10,178 nt of DNA from Actinomycetes bacterium (GCA_025464025.1 JAODBP010000263.1:1-10178); one strand, 5' to 3'; counted from the first letter of the stretch, positions 1 through 6,175 are shown. Notes: generated by a model from the sequence alone, not told the origin. Numbers and translations: made by a program.

Positions 1-568
1 CCTGGCTGTCGGGCTTGTCGGCCGTCCGCAGCCCGAGCGCCGTCGCCCGCTCGCGGACCTCGGCCTTGGTGACGTCGCCCACCGGGAGCAGGGTCCGGGC
101 CAGGGCACCCTGGTCGAGCAGGTGCAGCACGTAGCTCTGGACCTTGGCCTCGTCGGCCGCCCGCCACAGCCGCCACCGCCCGCCCTCGCTGACGACCCGG
201 GCGTGGTGGCCGGTGGCCACGGCGTCGAAGACGAGGGCGTCGGCCCGTCGCAGCAGCCGGTCGAACTTCACGGTCCGGTTGCACTCGATGCACGGGTTCG
301 GCGTGCGCCCCTCGGCGTGGGCGGCGACGTAGGGCTCGACGACACCGGCCTGGAAGTCGTCGCCGAAGTCGAAGACGTAGTGCGGGATGCCGAGCTGCTG
401 GGCCACCCGCCGGGCGTCGTCGACGTCGGCCACCGAGCAGCACCCCGTGTCGGACTCGCCACCCCACAGCCGCATGGTGCAACCGGTGACCTCGTGGCCG
501 GCCTCGAGCAGCAGGGCGGCCGCCACCGACGAGTCGACGCCACCGCTCATGGCCACGAGGACGTTCAC
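1..568 (-). CDS. mnmA: tRNA-specific 2-thiouridylase MnmA (N-terminal part, cut by window edge)
   Basis: MnmA activates the wobble uridine (U34) of Lys, Glu and Gln tRNAs with ATP and inserts sulfur to make 2-thiouridine in the cytoplasm. The first 189 codons are here; the family is usually about 350-370 residues, so the rest lies left of position 1. Seen: the ATP pyrophosphatase loop SGGVDSS at residues 8-14, and TPNPCIECNR at 89-98, whose Cys96 matches the nucleophilic cysteine of the family. The visible part ends in KPDSQ, which normally directly precedes the second catalytic cysteine (DSQDxCF), so that residue falls just outside. The GTG start at 566-568 is supported by a GGAAGG ribosome binding site 7 nt upstream and by a 4-bp overlap (GTGA) with the desulfurase stop. 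This overlap suggests translational coupling to the sulfur donor gene. Identification is firm. Confidence 0.96.
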   Translation of the reverse strand, partial: MNVLVAMSGGVDSSVAAALLLEAGHEVTGCTMRLWGGESDTGCCSVADVDDARRVAQQLGIPHYVFDFGDDFQAGVVEPYVAAHAEGRTPNPCIECNRTVKFDRLLRRADALVFDAVATGHHARVVSEGGRWRLWRAADEAKVQSYVLHLLDQGALARTLLPVGDVTKAEVRERATALGLRTADKPDSQ

Positions 569-1629
569 GCGGCTGCCTTCCGGAGCTGCTCGATCGCGGC
601 GGGGATGACCTCGAGGGCGTGGTCGACGTCGGCCTCGGTGGAGGTCCACCCCAGCGACAGCCGCAGCGCCCCACCGCCCGGCACGCCGAGGGCGGTGAGC
701 ACGTGCGACGCCTCCATCGCCCCGCTGGCGCACGACGCCGCCGCCGACGCGCACACGCCGGCCCGATCGAGGAGCACCAGCAACGCCTCGCTCTCCACGC
801 CGTCGATCAGGACGGAGAGGATCCCGGGCACGGTGTCCGCCAGGTCGACCGTGGTCCGCACGCCGGGCACGGCGCAGAGGCCGGCGGCCAGTCGGGCCCG
901 CAGCCCACCGACGTCGGGCCGCGACGCCCGGCACGCCCGCACGGCAGCGGCGAACCCGACGACACCCGCCACGTTGTGGGTGCCGCTGCGCCGCTCGCGC
1001 TCCTGACCGCCGCCCCGCAGCAGCGGGGTGAGCCTCACGCCCTCCCGCACCACCAGCGCACCCACGCCCTGGGGGCCACCGACCTTGTGGGCGCTCACGC
1101 TCACCAGGTGGGCGTCGGCGGCCAGCACGGCCACGTCGAGCCACGGCAGCGCCTGCACGGCATCGGTGTGCACCAGGCCACCGGCCCGCCGGGCCACGTC
1201 GGCCACCGGCTGCACCGTCCCGACCTCGTTGTTGACCAGCATCACCGACACCAGGTCGACGTCGCCCGGCACGGCCGCCACGTCGACGATGCCGTCGGCG
1301 CCGACCGGGATCATCGTGCCGCCCTTCGCCTTGACGGCGTCGAGCACGGCGTGGTGCTCCACGGCCGAGCACGCCACCGTGCCCCCGATGCCAGCGATCG
1401 CGAGGTTGTCGGACTCCGTGCCACCGCTGGTGAGCACGAGCTCGCGCGGCAGGCACCCGAGGGCCTCGGCCAGCTCGTCGCGCGCCTCCTCGACGGCCTG
1501 CCGAGCGGCGCGGGCGACGGCGTGACCACCCGACGGGTTGCCGTAGCGGCCGGTCAGCCACGGCAGCATCGCCTCCGCCACCTCGGGCCGGACCGGCGTG
1601 GTCGCGGCGTGGTCCAGGTACGTCGCCAC
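565..1629 (-). CDS. Cysteine desulfurase, IscS/NifS family (sulfur donor for MnmA)
   Basis: This is a 354-residue PLP enzyme that converts cysteine to alanine and carries the sulfur as a persulfide. Seen: N-terminal YLDHAATTP (4-12), SGGTESDN (68-75), HTDAVQ (154-159), the PLP-lysine motif SAHKVGGPQGVG with Lys182, the RRSGTHN segment (213-219) and the active-site loop with Cys300 in SCASGAMEASHVL. The length is somewhat shorter than E. coli IscS (about 400). The GTG at 1627-1629 is chosen because the conserved N-terminus begins there; the open frame runs on to about 2349 only because it is antisense to the methyltransferase. No IscU, HscA or ferredoxin gene lies beside it. The overlap with mnmA points to dedicated tRNA thiolation, as known for similar actinobacterial and Firmicutes pairs, though a role in Fe-S assembly cannot be excluded. 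A TAGCCT box 7 nt upstream of the GTG suggests a leaderless transcript. Confidence 0.95.
   Translation of the reverse strand: MATYLDHAATTPVRPEVAEAMLPWLTGRYGNPSGGHAVARAARQAVEEARDELAEALGCLPRELVLTSGGTESDNLAIAGIGGTVACSAVEHHAVLDAVKAKGGTMIPVGADGIVDVAAVPGDVDLVSVMLVNNEVGTVQPVADVARRAGGLVHTDAVQALPWLDVAVLAADAHLVSVSAHKVGGPQGVGALVVREGVRLTPLLRGGGQERERRSGTHNVAGVVGFAAAVRACRASRPDVGGLRARLAAGLCAVPGVRTTVDLADTVPGILSVLIDGVESEALLVLLDRAGVCASAAASCASGAMEASHVLTALGVPGGGALRLSLGWTSTEADVDHALEVIPAAIEQLRKAAA
576..581 (-). promoter_or_regulatory. Ribosome binding site of mnmA inside the desulfurase 3' end
   Basis: GGAAGG on the minus strand lies 7 nt before the GTG at 566-568. It is a strong Shine-Dalgarno match embedded in the last codons of the upstream cysteine desulfurase. 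It decides the GTG as the mnmA start. Confidence 0.7.
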
Positions 1630-1635
1630 GAGTGC

Positions 1636-1639
1636 GAGG
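1636..1639 (+). promoter_or_regulatory. Ribosome binding site of the methyltransferase gene
   Basis: GAGG lies 8 nt before the ATG at 1648 and supports that start. It sits within the 18-bp divergent gap and overlaps the candidate -10 box of the desulfurase gene on the other strand. Confidence 0.55.
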
Positions 1640-1642
1640 CTA
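1637..1642 (-). promoter_or_regulatory. Candidate -10 box (TAGCCT) for a leaderless desulfurase-mnmA transcript
   Basis: On the minus strand TAGCCT is followed by 7 nt and then the GTG start. This is the TANNNT geometry known for leaderless actinobacterial genes, where transcription begins at the start codon. No Shine-Dalgarno and no clear -35 are seen. The box overlaps the GAGG ribosome binding site (1636-1639) of the divergent methyltransferase gene. Confidence 0.5.
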
Positions 1643-1647
1643 CGAGG

Positions 1648-2403
1648 ATGCTGGAGCCCGCGGCGTACGGCGACGCCATCGCCGACGTCTACGACGACTG
1701 GTACGGCGACGTGTCCGACGTCGAGGGCACCGTCGCCGCCGTCGTCGAGCTGGCCGCCGGCGGCCCGGTGCTCGAGCTCGGCGTCGGCACCGGCCGCATC
1801 GCCATCCCGCTCGCCGCCGCCGGCGTCGAGGTCCACGGCGTCGACGCCTCGGCGGCGATGCTCGACCGCATGCGGGCCAAGCCGGGTGGCGACCGCGTGC
1901 CGACGACCGTCGCCGACTTCGCCGAGCAGCTCCCCGAGGTCCCCGGCGGCTTCGCCGTGGTGCTGGTGACGTTCAACACGTTCCTCAACCTGGTGGCTCC
2001 CGGGGCCCAGGAGCGGTGCCTGGCCCTGGTGCGTAACGTTCTGCGCCCCCGCGGCGTTCTCGTGATCGAGGCGTTCGTTCCGGCCGTCGACCCGGTATCC
2101 AGCGGTGTCGACGTCCGGTCGGTGGGTGCCGAGGAGGTCGTGCTGAGCGTGTTCCGCACCGAGGGGCAGGTCGTGGAGGGTTCCCTGGTCTCGCTGTCGC
2201 CGGCGGGCGGGGTCAAGCTGCGCCCCTGGGCCGTCCTCCCGCGGTCGCCCGAGGCGCTCGACGCCCTCGCCGCCGCGGCCGGGTTGACCCTCGAATCCCG
2301 CCGCGCCGGTTGGCGCGGCGAGCCCTACGACGACTTCGCTGAGCGACATGTCACCGTGTACCGCCGGGGCAGCGGTAGCTTCGAAGCAGTGATGCGGTCA
2401 TGA
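1648..2403 (+). CDS. Class I SAM-dependent methyltransferase, substrate unknown
   Basis: This 251-residue soluble protein has the Rossmann-like methyltransferase fold. Seen: motif I VLELGVGTG at 41-49, followed by RIAIPLAAAGVEVHGVDAS, where Asp66 would bind the SAM ribose; a later strand has VVLVTFNTFLNLV and RPRGVLVIEAF, typical of motifs II and III. The N-terminus AYGDAIADVYDDWYG resembles the start of Methyltransf_25/11-type proteins. The substrate cannot be read from the sequence. The ATG at 1648 has GAGG 8 nt upstream, and only 18 bp separate it from the divergent desulfurase gene. The stop overlaps the ATG of the GalT-like gene (ATGA at 2400-2403), so the two are likely co-translated; a functional link to nucleotide sugars is only an inference. 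Confidence 0.88.
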   Translation: MLEPAAYGDAIADVYDDWYGDVSDVEGTVAAVVELAAGGPVLELGVGTGRIAIPLAAAGVEVHGVDASAAMLDRMRAKPGGDRVPTTVADFAEQLPEVPGGFAVVLVTFNTFLNLVAPGAQERCLALVRNVLRPRGVLVIEAFVPAVDPVSSGVDVRSVGAEEVVLSVFRTEGQVVEGSLVSLSPAGGVKLRPWAVLPRSPEALDALAAAAGLTLESRRAGWRGEPYDDFAERHVTVYRRGSGSFEAVMRS

Positions 2404-3374
2404 GCCAGCTTCGTCTGAACCCGCTCGCGGGTCGATGGGTGACGATCAGCGGTGACCGTGCGTTCCGTCCCGGGGCCTTCGATCCCCGGATGCTGCCCAT
2501 CGAGGTCGACGACCGGCCGTGCCCGTTCTGCCCCGGCCACGAGGAGGCGACGCCTCCCGCGCTCGAGACCTACGGCCCCGCCGGGCAGTGGCTCGTGCGG
2601 GTCGTGCCCAACCTCTATCCCGCGTTCTCCGGCCAGGATCCGCTCACCGTCGAGCACCTCGGACCGGTCTTCACCCAGGCCCGGGCCAGCGGCATCCACG
2701 AGGTCTTCGTCTTCACACCCGACCACGACTCGTCCTGGGCCGACCTCGACGACAAGCAGGCCGGCCTCGTCATGGCCGCCCTCCGCGACCGCTTCGAGGA
2801 CCACGCGAACACGCCCGGTGTCCGCTACACGCAGGCCATCGTGAACCACGGTCGCGAGGCCGGCGCCTCGGTGCACCACCCGCACGGCCAGCTCCTCGGC
2901 ATCCCGTTCGTGCCCAAGGAGCTGTCCGACGAGGAGCACGGCTTCGAGCGCTTCGCCGGCGGCTGCGTCCTCTGCACCACGCTCGAGGCCGAGGTCGAGG
3001 CCGGCTACCGCACCGTGCTGGAGGACGACGGCGCCGTCGTCGTCTGCCCGTTCTGGAGCGGCACGCCCTACGAGATGCTGGTCATCCCCCGGGCGCACGA
3101 GGGCCACCTGCACGAGGCCAAGCCCGGTGACCTGGTGTCGGTCGGTCGGGCCATCCAGCGGGTGCTGCACCGGCTCCGGTCACTGCTCGACGACGTGGCC
3201 TACAACCTCGTCTTCCACTCGTCGCCCCACCTGCACGACAACACCTTCCACTGGCACGCCCACGTGCTGCCGAAGGTCACCACCCGGGCCGGCTTCGAGC
3301 TGGGCACCGGCGTGCTGATCAACGTGGTCCCGCCCGAGCAGGCGGCGGCCGACCTCAACAGCATCGACGAGTAG
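2400..3374 (+). CDS. galT: Galactose-1-phosphate uridylyltransferase family protein (HIT superfamily)
   Basis: GalT exchanges UMP between UDP-glucose and galactose-1-phosphate in the Leloir pathway through a uridylylated histidine. Seen in this 324-residue protein: CPFC at 41-44 and His109 in TPDHD, which correspond to metal ligands in E. coli GalT; VHHPHGQ at 158-164, where His160 would be the last ligand and His162 the nucleophile; and the C-terminal HIT half with FHWHAHVLPKVTTRAGFELGTG and NVVPPEQAA. The C-terminal pattern resembles the GalT branch that also contains ADP-glucose phosphorylase, so the true sugar nucleotide may not be UDP-galactose. The start has no good ribosome binding site and overlaps the methyltransferase stop, which suggests coupling. 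No galK or galE is nearby. The family assignment is firm; the galactose role and the symbol are less sure. Confidence 0.88.
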   Translation: MSQLRLNPLAGRWVTISGDRAFRPGAFDPRMLPIEVDDRPCPFCPGHEEATPPALETYGPAGQWLVRVVPNLYPAFSGQDPLTVEHLGPVFTQARASGIHEVFVFTPDHDSSWADLDDKQAGLVMAALRDRFEDHANTPGVRYTQAIVNHGREAGASVHHPHGQLLGIPFVPKELSDEEHGFERFAGGCVLCTTLEAEVEAGYRTVLEDDGAVVVCPFWSGTPYEMLVIPRAHEGHLHEAKPGDLVSVGRAIQRVLHRLRSLLDDVAYNLVFHSSPHLHDNTFHWHAHVLPKVTTRAGFELGTGVLINVVPPEQAAADLNSIDE

Positions 3375-3390
3375 CCCTCCGGAAGAAGCA

Positions 3391-3469
3391 GTGCCGAGAG
3401 TGCCGCCAGGCCAGGCGGCCGGAGGCTCGATCTCGCACGCGAAGCCATCTCGGCACGCGCCGCAGGCGC
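3391..3469. repeat. Structured element downstream of galT (nested inverted and direct repeats)
   Basis: The 162-bp gap 3375-3536 holds no convincing gene. It contains a 9-bp inverted repeat, GTGCCGAGA at 3391-3399 and TCTCGGCAC at 3448-3456. Inside lies a hairpin GCCGCC-aggcca-GGCGGC (3402-3419). A direct repeat, ATCTCGCACGCG (3430-3441), recurs with one added G at 3447-3459. A last hairpin GCGCC-gca-GGCGC covers 3457-3469. There is no T tract, so a classic intrinsic terminator is not shown; a U-less GC hairpin terminator for galT, or a dispersed intergenic repeat, are both possible. Confidence 0.45.
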
Positions 3470-3524
3470 CCCCTACGAGCACGGGGCACATCCTGGCACC
3501 GGGATGCGCATCCGTGGCGACGGG

Positions 3525-3530
3525 TAGCCC
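3525..3530 (+). promoter_or_regulatory. Weak candidate -10 (TAGCCC) for udgX
   Basis: TAGCCC is followed by 6 nt and then the ATG at 3537. The spacing matches the other leaderless-type boxes in this window, but the final T of TANNNT is missing. Its TAG is also the in-frame stop just before the gene, which leaves the ATG at 3537 as the first usable ATG, GTG or TTG start. Confidence 0.25.
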
Positions 3531-3536
3531 CGTGGC

Positions 3537-4145
3537 ATGGCCACGACTCGAACCGGCCGGCGGATCGACGAGCTGGCGGCCGAGGCGGCAGGGTGCACCC
3601 GGTGCGACCTCTACGCCCACGCGACCCAGGTCGTGTTCGGCGACGGGCCCGAGTCGGCGGACCTGGTGCTGGTCGGTGAGCAGCCCGGCGACAAGGAGGA
3701 CCGGGCCGGCGAGCCGTTCGTCGGCCCGGCCGGGCGGGTGCTCGACGAGGCGCTCGAGGCGGCAGGCATCGACCGGGGCCGGGCCTACGTCACCAACGCG
3801 GTGAAGCACTTCAAGTGGACGGCGCGGGGCAAGGCCCGGATCCACAAGACGCCGAACGTGGCGGAGCAGCGGGCGTGCCGGCCGTGGCTGGAGGCGGAGC
3901 TCGAGGTCGTGCAGCCCGAGGTGCTCGTCTGCCTCGGCGCCGTCGCGGCCAAGGCCCTCCTGGACCGTGACTTCAAGGTCACCGTGCAGCGGGGACGGTT
4001 CGTCGACTCGCCGCTGGCGCCCCACGTGCTGGCCACCGTGCACCCGTCGTCGATCCTTCGGGGCCGCCCCGAGGACCGGCGGAAGAACATGGCTGCCTTC
4101 GTGGCCGACCTGAAGGTGGCGGCGAAGGTGCTCAGGCGGGGATGA
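3537..4145 (+). CDS. udgX: Uracil-DNA glycosylase, UdgX type (forms covalent DNA adduct)
   Basis: UdgX is an Fe-S uracil-DNA glycosylase relative that removes uracil and, in the Mycobacterium smegmatis enzyme, stays covalently bound to the abasic site through a histidine. Seen in 202 residues: candidate cluster cysteines Cys20 and Cys23 (CTRC), Cys114 and Cys132; motif A GEQPGDKEDRAGEPFVGPAG (47-66) with Glu48 and Gln49; the signature loop KARIHKTPN with His103 at the position of the cross-linking His; and the closing motif HPSSILRG with His169. The M. smegmatis loop is KRRIH, so the second residue here is Ala instead of Arg. An in-frame stop 12 nt upstream fixes the ATG. The gene stands alone between galT and the convergent amidohydrolase gene. 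Assignment to the UdgX subgroup rests on the RIH loop and is strong; suicide chemistry in this protein is inferred. Confidence 0.92.
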   Translation: MATTRTGRRIDELAAEAAGCTRCDLYAHATQVVFGDGPESADLVLVGEQPGDKEDRAGEPFVGPAGRVLDEALEAAGIDRGRAYVTNAVKHFKWTARGKARIHKTPNVAEQRACRPWLEAELEVVQPEVLVCLGAVAAKALLDRDFKVTVQRGRFVDSPLAPHVLATVHPSSILRGRPEDRRKNMAAFVADLKVAAKVLRRG

Positions 4146-4171
4146 CCAGGCCCGGCCGTCCCCCTGTCGCC

Positions 4172-4192
4172 GAAGCTCGCTTCCGAGGAAGC
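4172..4192. repeat. Nested inverted repeats between convergent genes, possible bidirectional terminator
   Basis: The 51-bp gap between the convergent udgX and amidohydrolase genes holds GAAGC-tc-GCTTC (4172-4183) overlapping GCTTCC-ga-GGAAGC (4179-4192), so two alternative small hairpins share one arm. GAAGCTCG also occurs as a direct repeat (4172-4179, 4188-4195). Loops are tiny and there is no T run, so termination is only suggested by position. Confidence 0.35.
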
Positions 4193-4196
4193 TCGG

Positions 4197-5441
4197 TCAC
4201 GCCCAGGGGCCGACCGTCCGGAAGGCGAACGGGCTGGCCCCCTCGGGCACGACCTCGACCGGCTCGCTCAGCTCCCCGAACGTCGGCGCGCCGATCTTCG
4301 TGGCGATGGCCTGGAGGGCGGCGAGGTCGAGGCCGTACACCTCGGCGGCGGTGCCCCCCACGACGGCGCGGACCGTCGCCTCCGGCAGCCCGGCGAACGT
4401 GAACCGCAGCGACAGCTTGCCGATCGACGTGTCGCCCACCTGGAACGTGCCCTCCATGTGGGGGTAGTCGGCGCCCCACATGAGCCGGTCGGCGTAGCCG
4501 TCGCGGATGGCGCCCTCGGCCTCGGCCCGAGACAGGAAGCTGGCCCCGACGAAGACGTTGCGGTGCAGGTACTCGCTCGGGGCCTTCGGCACCTGGCGCT
4601 GGAGCGCGGCGTTGCCGCGGCTGGCGGCGAGGTGGGCGGTGTCGAGCTCCTGCTCCATGTAGGGCCACCACTCCCCCGGCTGCTCGGTGAGCACGAGGCG
4701 GAGCTCGGGGTGGCGCTCGAACACACCGGCGAAGATCATGAGGTGGGCGGCCCGGCGGCTGAACCACCCACCGCTCTCGATCGACATGAGCGCCACCAGC
4801 TCGGGGCCGGTGAACATGCGCGGGTCGCCGGCGCCGGAGTGGGTGGTGAGGGGCATGTGCAGCTCCTCGGCCGCGGTCCACAGCGGCTCCCACGACCGGT
4901 CGTTGTAGGGCGTCACCCAGGGCCGGGGCGCCGGGAAGTTCACGCCCTTGAGCCCGGCGTCGGCCGCCCACCGCAGCTCGGCCACGGCGGCGTCGACGTC
5001 CCACATCGGCAGGTGGGCCAGCCCCACGTGGCGGTTCGGAGCCGAGTCGTTCAGCTCGGCGAGCCACGAGTTGTAGATGCGGATGCCGGCCGCGCCCAGC
5101 TCGGGGTCGTCAGGAGCACCGAGCATCGACGACTGGAACGGGATGGGCTGGTCGTTCTGGCTGCCGTGGAAGATGACCTCGGCGGCCACGCCCTCGAAGT
5201 CGAGGTCGCGCCGGCGGGCCACCGGGTCGTGGTGCCCGGCGATCCACTGGTTGCGCCAGGGCGAGAGCGGGTCGTCCTGGCTGGCGTCGTGCTCGACGTA
5301 GCGACCCTTCGAGCGCGCCGGGTCGTTCACGTAGGCGTCGAAGCGGTCGAGCAGGGCCGGCGGGCACAGCGGCCGCAGGTCCTCCTCGAGGCGGGGGCCG
5401 ATGTGGCAGTCGGACGAGACGATGACGACGTTGTCGGACAT
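4197..5441 (-). CDS. Amidohydrolase family 2 (ACMSD-like) metal-dependent hydrolase or decarboxylase
   Basis: This 414-residue TIM-barrel metalloenzyme belongs to the amidohydrolase_2 group that includes ACMSD and aromatic-acid decarboxylases. Seen: N-terminal SSDCHIGP, where the usual HxH metal motif reads Asp11-Cys-His13; His201 in PLTTHSGAGDP; and WGADYPHMEGTF with Asp325, the conserved late metal ligand. GLKGVNFPAP and FAGVFERHPELRLVLTEQPGEWWPYM are typical barrel segments of the family. The ATG has GAGGAG 5 nt upstream (5447-5452). It lies 128 bp downstream of the TetR gene on the same strand, so it may be co-transcribed with or controlled by that regulator. The substrate is unknown; an aromatic or cyclic acid is a family-level guess only. 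No signal peptide is seen, so it is probably cytoplasmic. Confidence 0.88.
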   Translation of the reverse strand: MSDNVVIVSSDCHIGPRLEEDLRPLCPPALLDRFDAYVNDPARSKGRYVEHDASQDDPLSPWRNQWIAGHHDPVARRRDLDFEGVAAEVIFHGSQNDQPIPFQSSMLGAPDDPELGAAGIRIYNSWLAELNDSAPNRHVGLAHLPMWDVDAAVAELRWAADAGLKGVNFPAPRPWVTPYNDRSWEPLWTAAEELHMPLTTHSGAGDPRMFTGPELVALMSIESGGWFSRRAAHLMIFAGVFERHPELRLVLTEQPGEWWPYMEQELDTAHLAASRGNAALQRQVPKAPSEYLHRNVFVGASFLSRAEAEGAIRDGYADRLMWGADYPHMEGTFQVGDTSIGKLSLRFTFAGLPEATVRAVVGGTAAEVYGLDLAALQAIATKIGAPTFGELSEPVEVVPEGASPFAFRTVGPWA

Positions 5442-5446
5442 TGGTG

Positions 5447-5452
5447 CTCCTC
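5447..5452 (-). promoter_or_regulatory. Ribosome binding site of the amidohydrolase gene
   Basis: GAGGAG on the minus strand lies 5 nt before the ATG at 5439-5441. It is a strong Shine-Dalgarno match and fixes the start, in contrast to several neighbours that have none. Confidence 0.75.
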
Positions 5453-5546
5453 GAGAGTTGGGCTGTTCAGTTCCGACCGGAGTGGCCGCCGGCGCACCAA
5501 TGCCCGGCTCGGCGCAGGGCGCCTCGCCAAGGCCTGTGCTGATGGT

Positions 5547-5567
5547 TCACTCGCTTCGCTCGCTCAC
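5547..5567. repeat. Short GAGCGAAGCGAG-type intergenic repeat unit
   Basis: On the minus strand the segment reads as overlapping GAGCGAAGCGAG-like units starting with GTGAGCG and ending in GTGA. It lies just after the TetR stop, in the 128-bp gap 5442-5569, which otherwise holds only the amidohydrolase ribosome binding site. From memory, similar GAGCGAAGCGAG strings occur between genes in many high-GC actinobacteria. Only one copy is present here, so its repeat nature cannot be shown from this window. Confidence 0.3.
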
Positions 5568-5569
5568 GG

Positions 5570-6139
5570 CTATCTCCTCGGCAGCAGGACGGTGAGGGAC
5601 TGGCGGACCTCGGCGCGGAGGTCGGTGCGACCCCCGGCCTCGGCCCAGCGGGCGGCGGCGTCGTCGAACACGGCGACGACGGCCGTGGCGGTGACGTGGG
5701 CCTCGAGCACCTCGGCACCCCGCTCGACCAGGGCGTCGGCGATGCCGTCGCGCCACTCGTCGAGCAGGCCGAGGGCACGGCCCCGGAGCACGGGCGACGA
5801 GGCGATGGCCCGGCGGCTGCGCAGGAGGCGGCCGCGGAAGGGCTCCTCGACCGGCGACTCGTCGGCCAGGGCGGCGACCAGGGCTCGCAGCGGCGACTCC
5901 CGGCGGGGTCGGCCGAGGATGGCGGTGCGCAGGCCGGCGATGCGGGTGTCGCGCTCGGAGAGGAGCAGCGAGTCCTTCGACGGGAAGTACCGGGCCACGG
6001 TGGCGGGCGAGACGCCCGCCCGCTCGGCGATGGCCTGGACGGTGGTGGCCTCGAAGCCGTGCTCGGCGAAGAGGTCGAGGGCGGCGTCGACGATCGCCTC
6101 GCGCGCCTGCTCCTTCTTCCGCTCACGGAGACCCGTCAC
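5570..6139 (-). CDS. TetR/AcrR-family transcriptional regulator
   Basis: This is a dimeric ligand-responsive DNA-binding protein of about 189 residues. Seen: an N-terminal helix-turn-helix region from EAIVDAALDLFAEHGFEATTVQAIAERAGVSPATVARYFPSKDSLL, the standard TetR signature, and a helical C-terminal half for ligand binding and dimerisation (SPVLRGRALGLLDEWRDGIADALVERGAEVLEAHVTATAVVAVFDDA). Possible starts are TTG 6145, GTG 6142 and GTG 6139. The last is preferred because MTGLRERKK is a common TetR beginning and because the promoter places transcription start at about 6139-6142, giving a leaderless message. A palindrome over the -10 region suggests autorepression. The adjacent amidohydrolase gene (128 bp downstream, same strand) is the most likely target after the gene itself. 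The ligand is unknown. Confidence 0.93.
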   Translation of the reverse strand: MTGLRERKKEQAREAIVDAALDLFAEHGFEATTVQAIAERAGVSPATVARYFPSKDSLLLSERDTRIAGLRTAILGRPRRESPLRALVAALADESPVEEPFRGRLLRSRRAIASSPVLRGRALGLLDEWRDGIADALVERGAEVLEAHVTATAVVAVFDDAAARWAEAGGRTDLRAEVRQSLTVLLPRR

Positions 6140-6146
6140 CACCAAA

Positions 6147-6175
6147 GTGATAGCCGACTCTCAAATGATGGTCAA
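6147..6175 (-). promoter_or_regulatory. Sigma-70-type promoter of the TetR gene
   Basis: On the minus strand, -35 TTGACC (6170-6175, five of six to consensus) is separated by 17 bp from -10 TATCAC (6147-6152, four of six). The predicted transcription start falls at about 6139-6142, on the GTG codons, so the message would be leaderless. The -35 hexamer contains the TGA stop (6172-6174) of the upstream MmcQ-like gene. The area is clearly AT-richer than its surroundings. Confidence 0.72.
6148..6163. promoter_or_regulatory. Candidate TetR operator (imperfect palindrome)
   Basis: The plus strand reads TGATAG-ccga-CTCTCA, half-sites TGATAG and TGAGAG matching at five of six positions around a 4-bp centre. 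It covers most of the -10 box and part of the spacer, where a bound repressor would block RNA polymerase. A second looser pair of arms (ACCATCA with TGGTGGT) flanks it. No second copy was noticed before the amidohydrolase gene. Confidence 0.45.

Noticed and set aside
619..1647. Long plus-strand open frame continuing upstream of the methyltransferase
   Set aside because: It is antisense to the cysteine desulfurase, is rich in His, Arg and Gly with no family features, and exists because the high-GC opposite strand has few stops. The methyltransferase begins at 1648.
1630..2349. N-terminal extension of the desulfurase frame over the methyltransferase
   Set aside because: The conserved desulfurase N-terminus begins at the GTG 1627-1629, and the extension is the reverse of a well-supported methyltransferase gene.
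2325..3170. Minus-strand open frame opposite galT
   Set aside because: It is a shadow of galT with low-complexity composition and no recognisable motif.
3180..4043. Minus-strand frame spanning the galT-udgX gap, with a Cys-rich ACGACRDGFAC stretch
   Set aside because: It overlaps both real genes in antisense. The Cys-rich stretch comes from the repeat-rich gap and looks zinc-ribbon-like only by chance.
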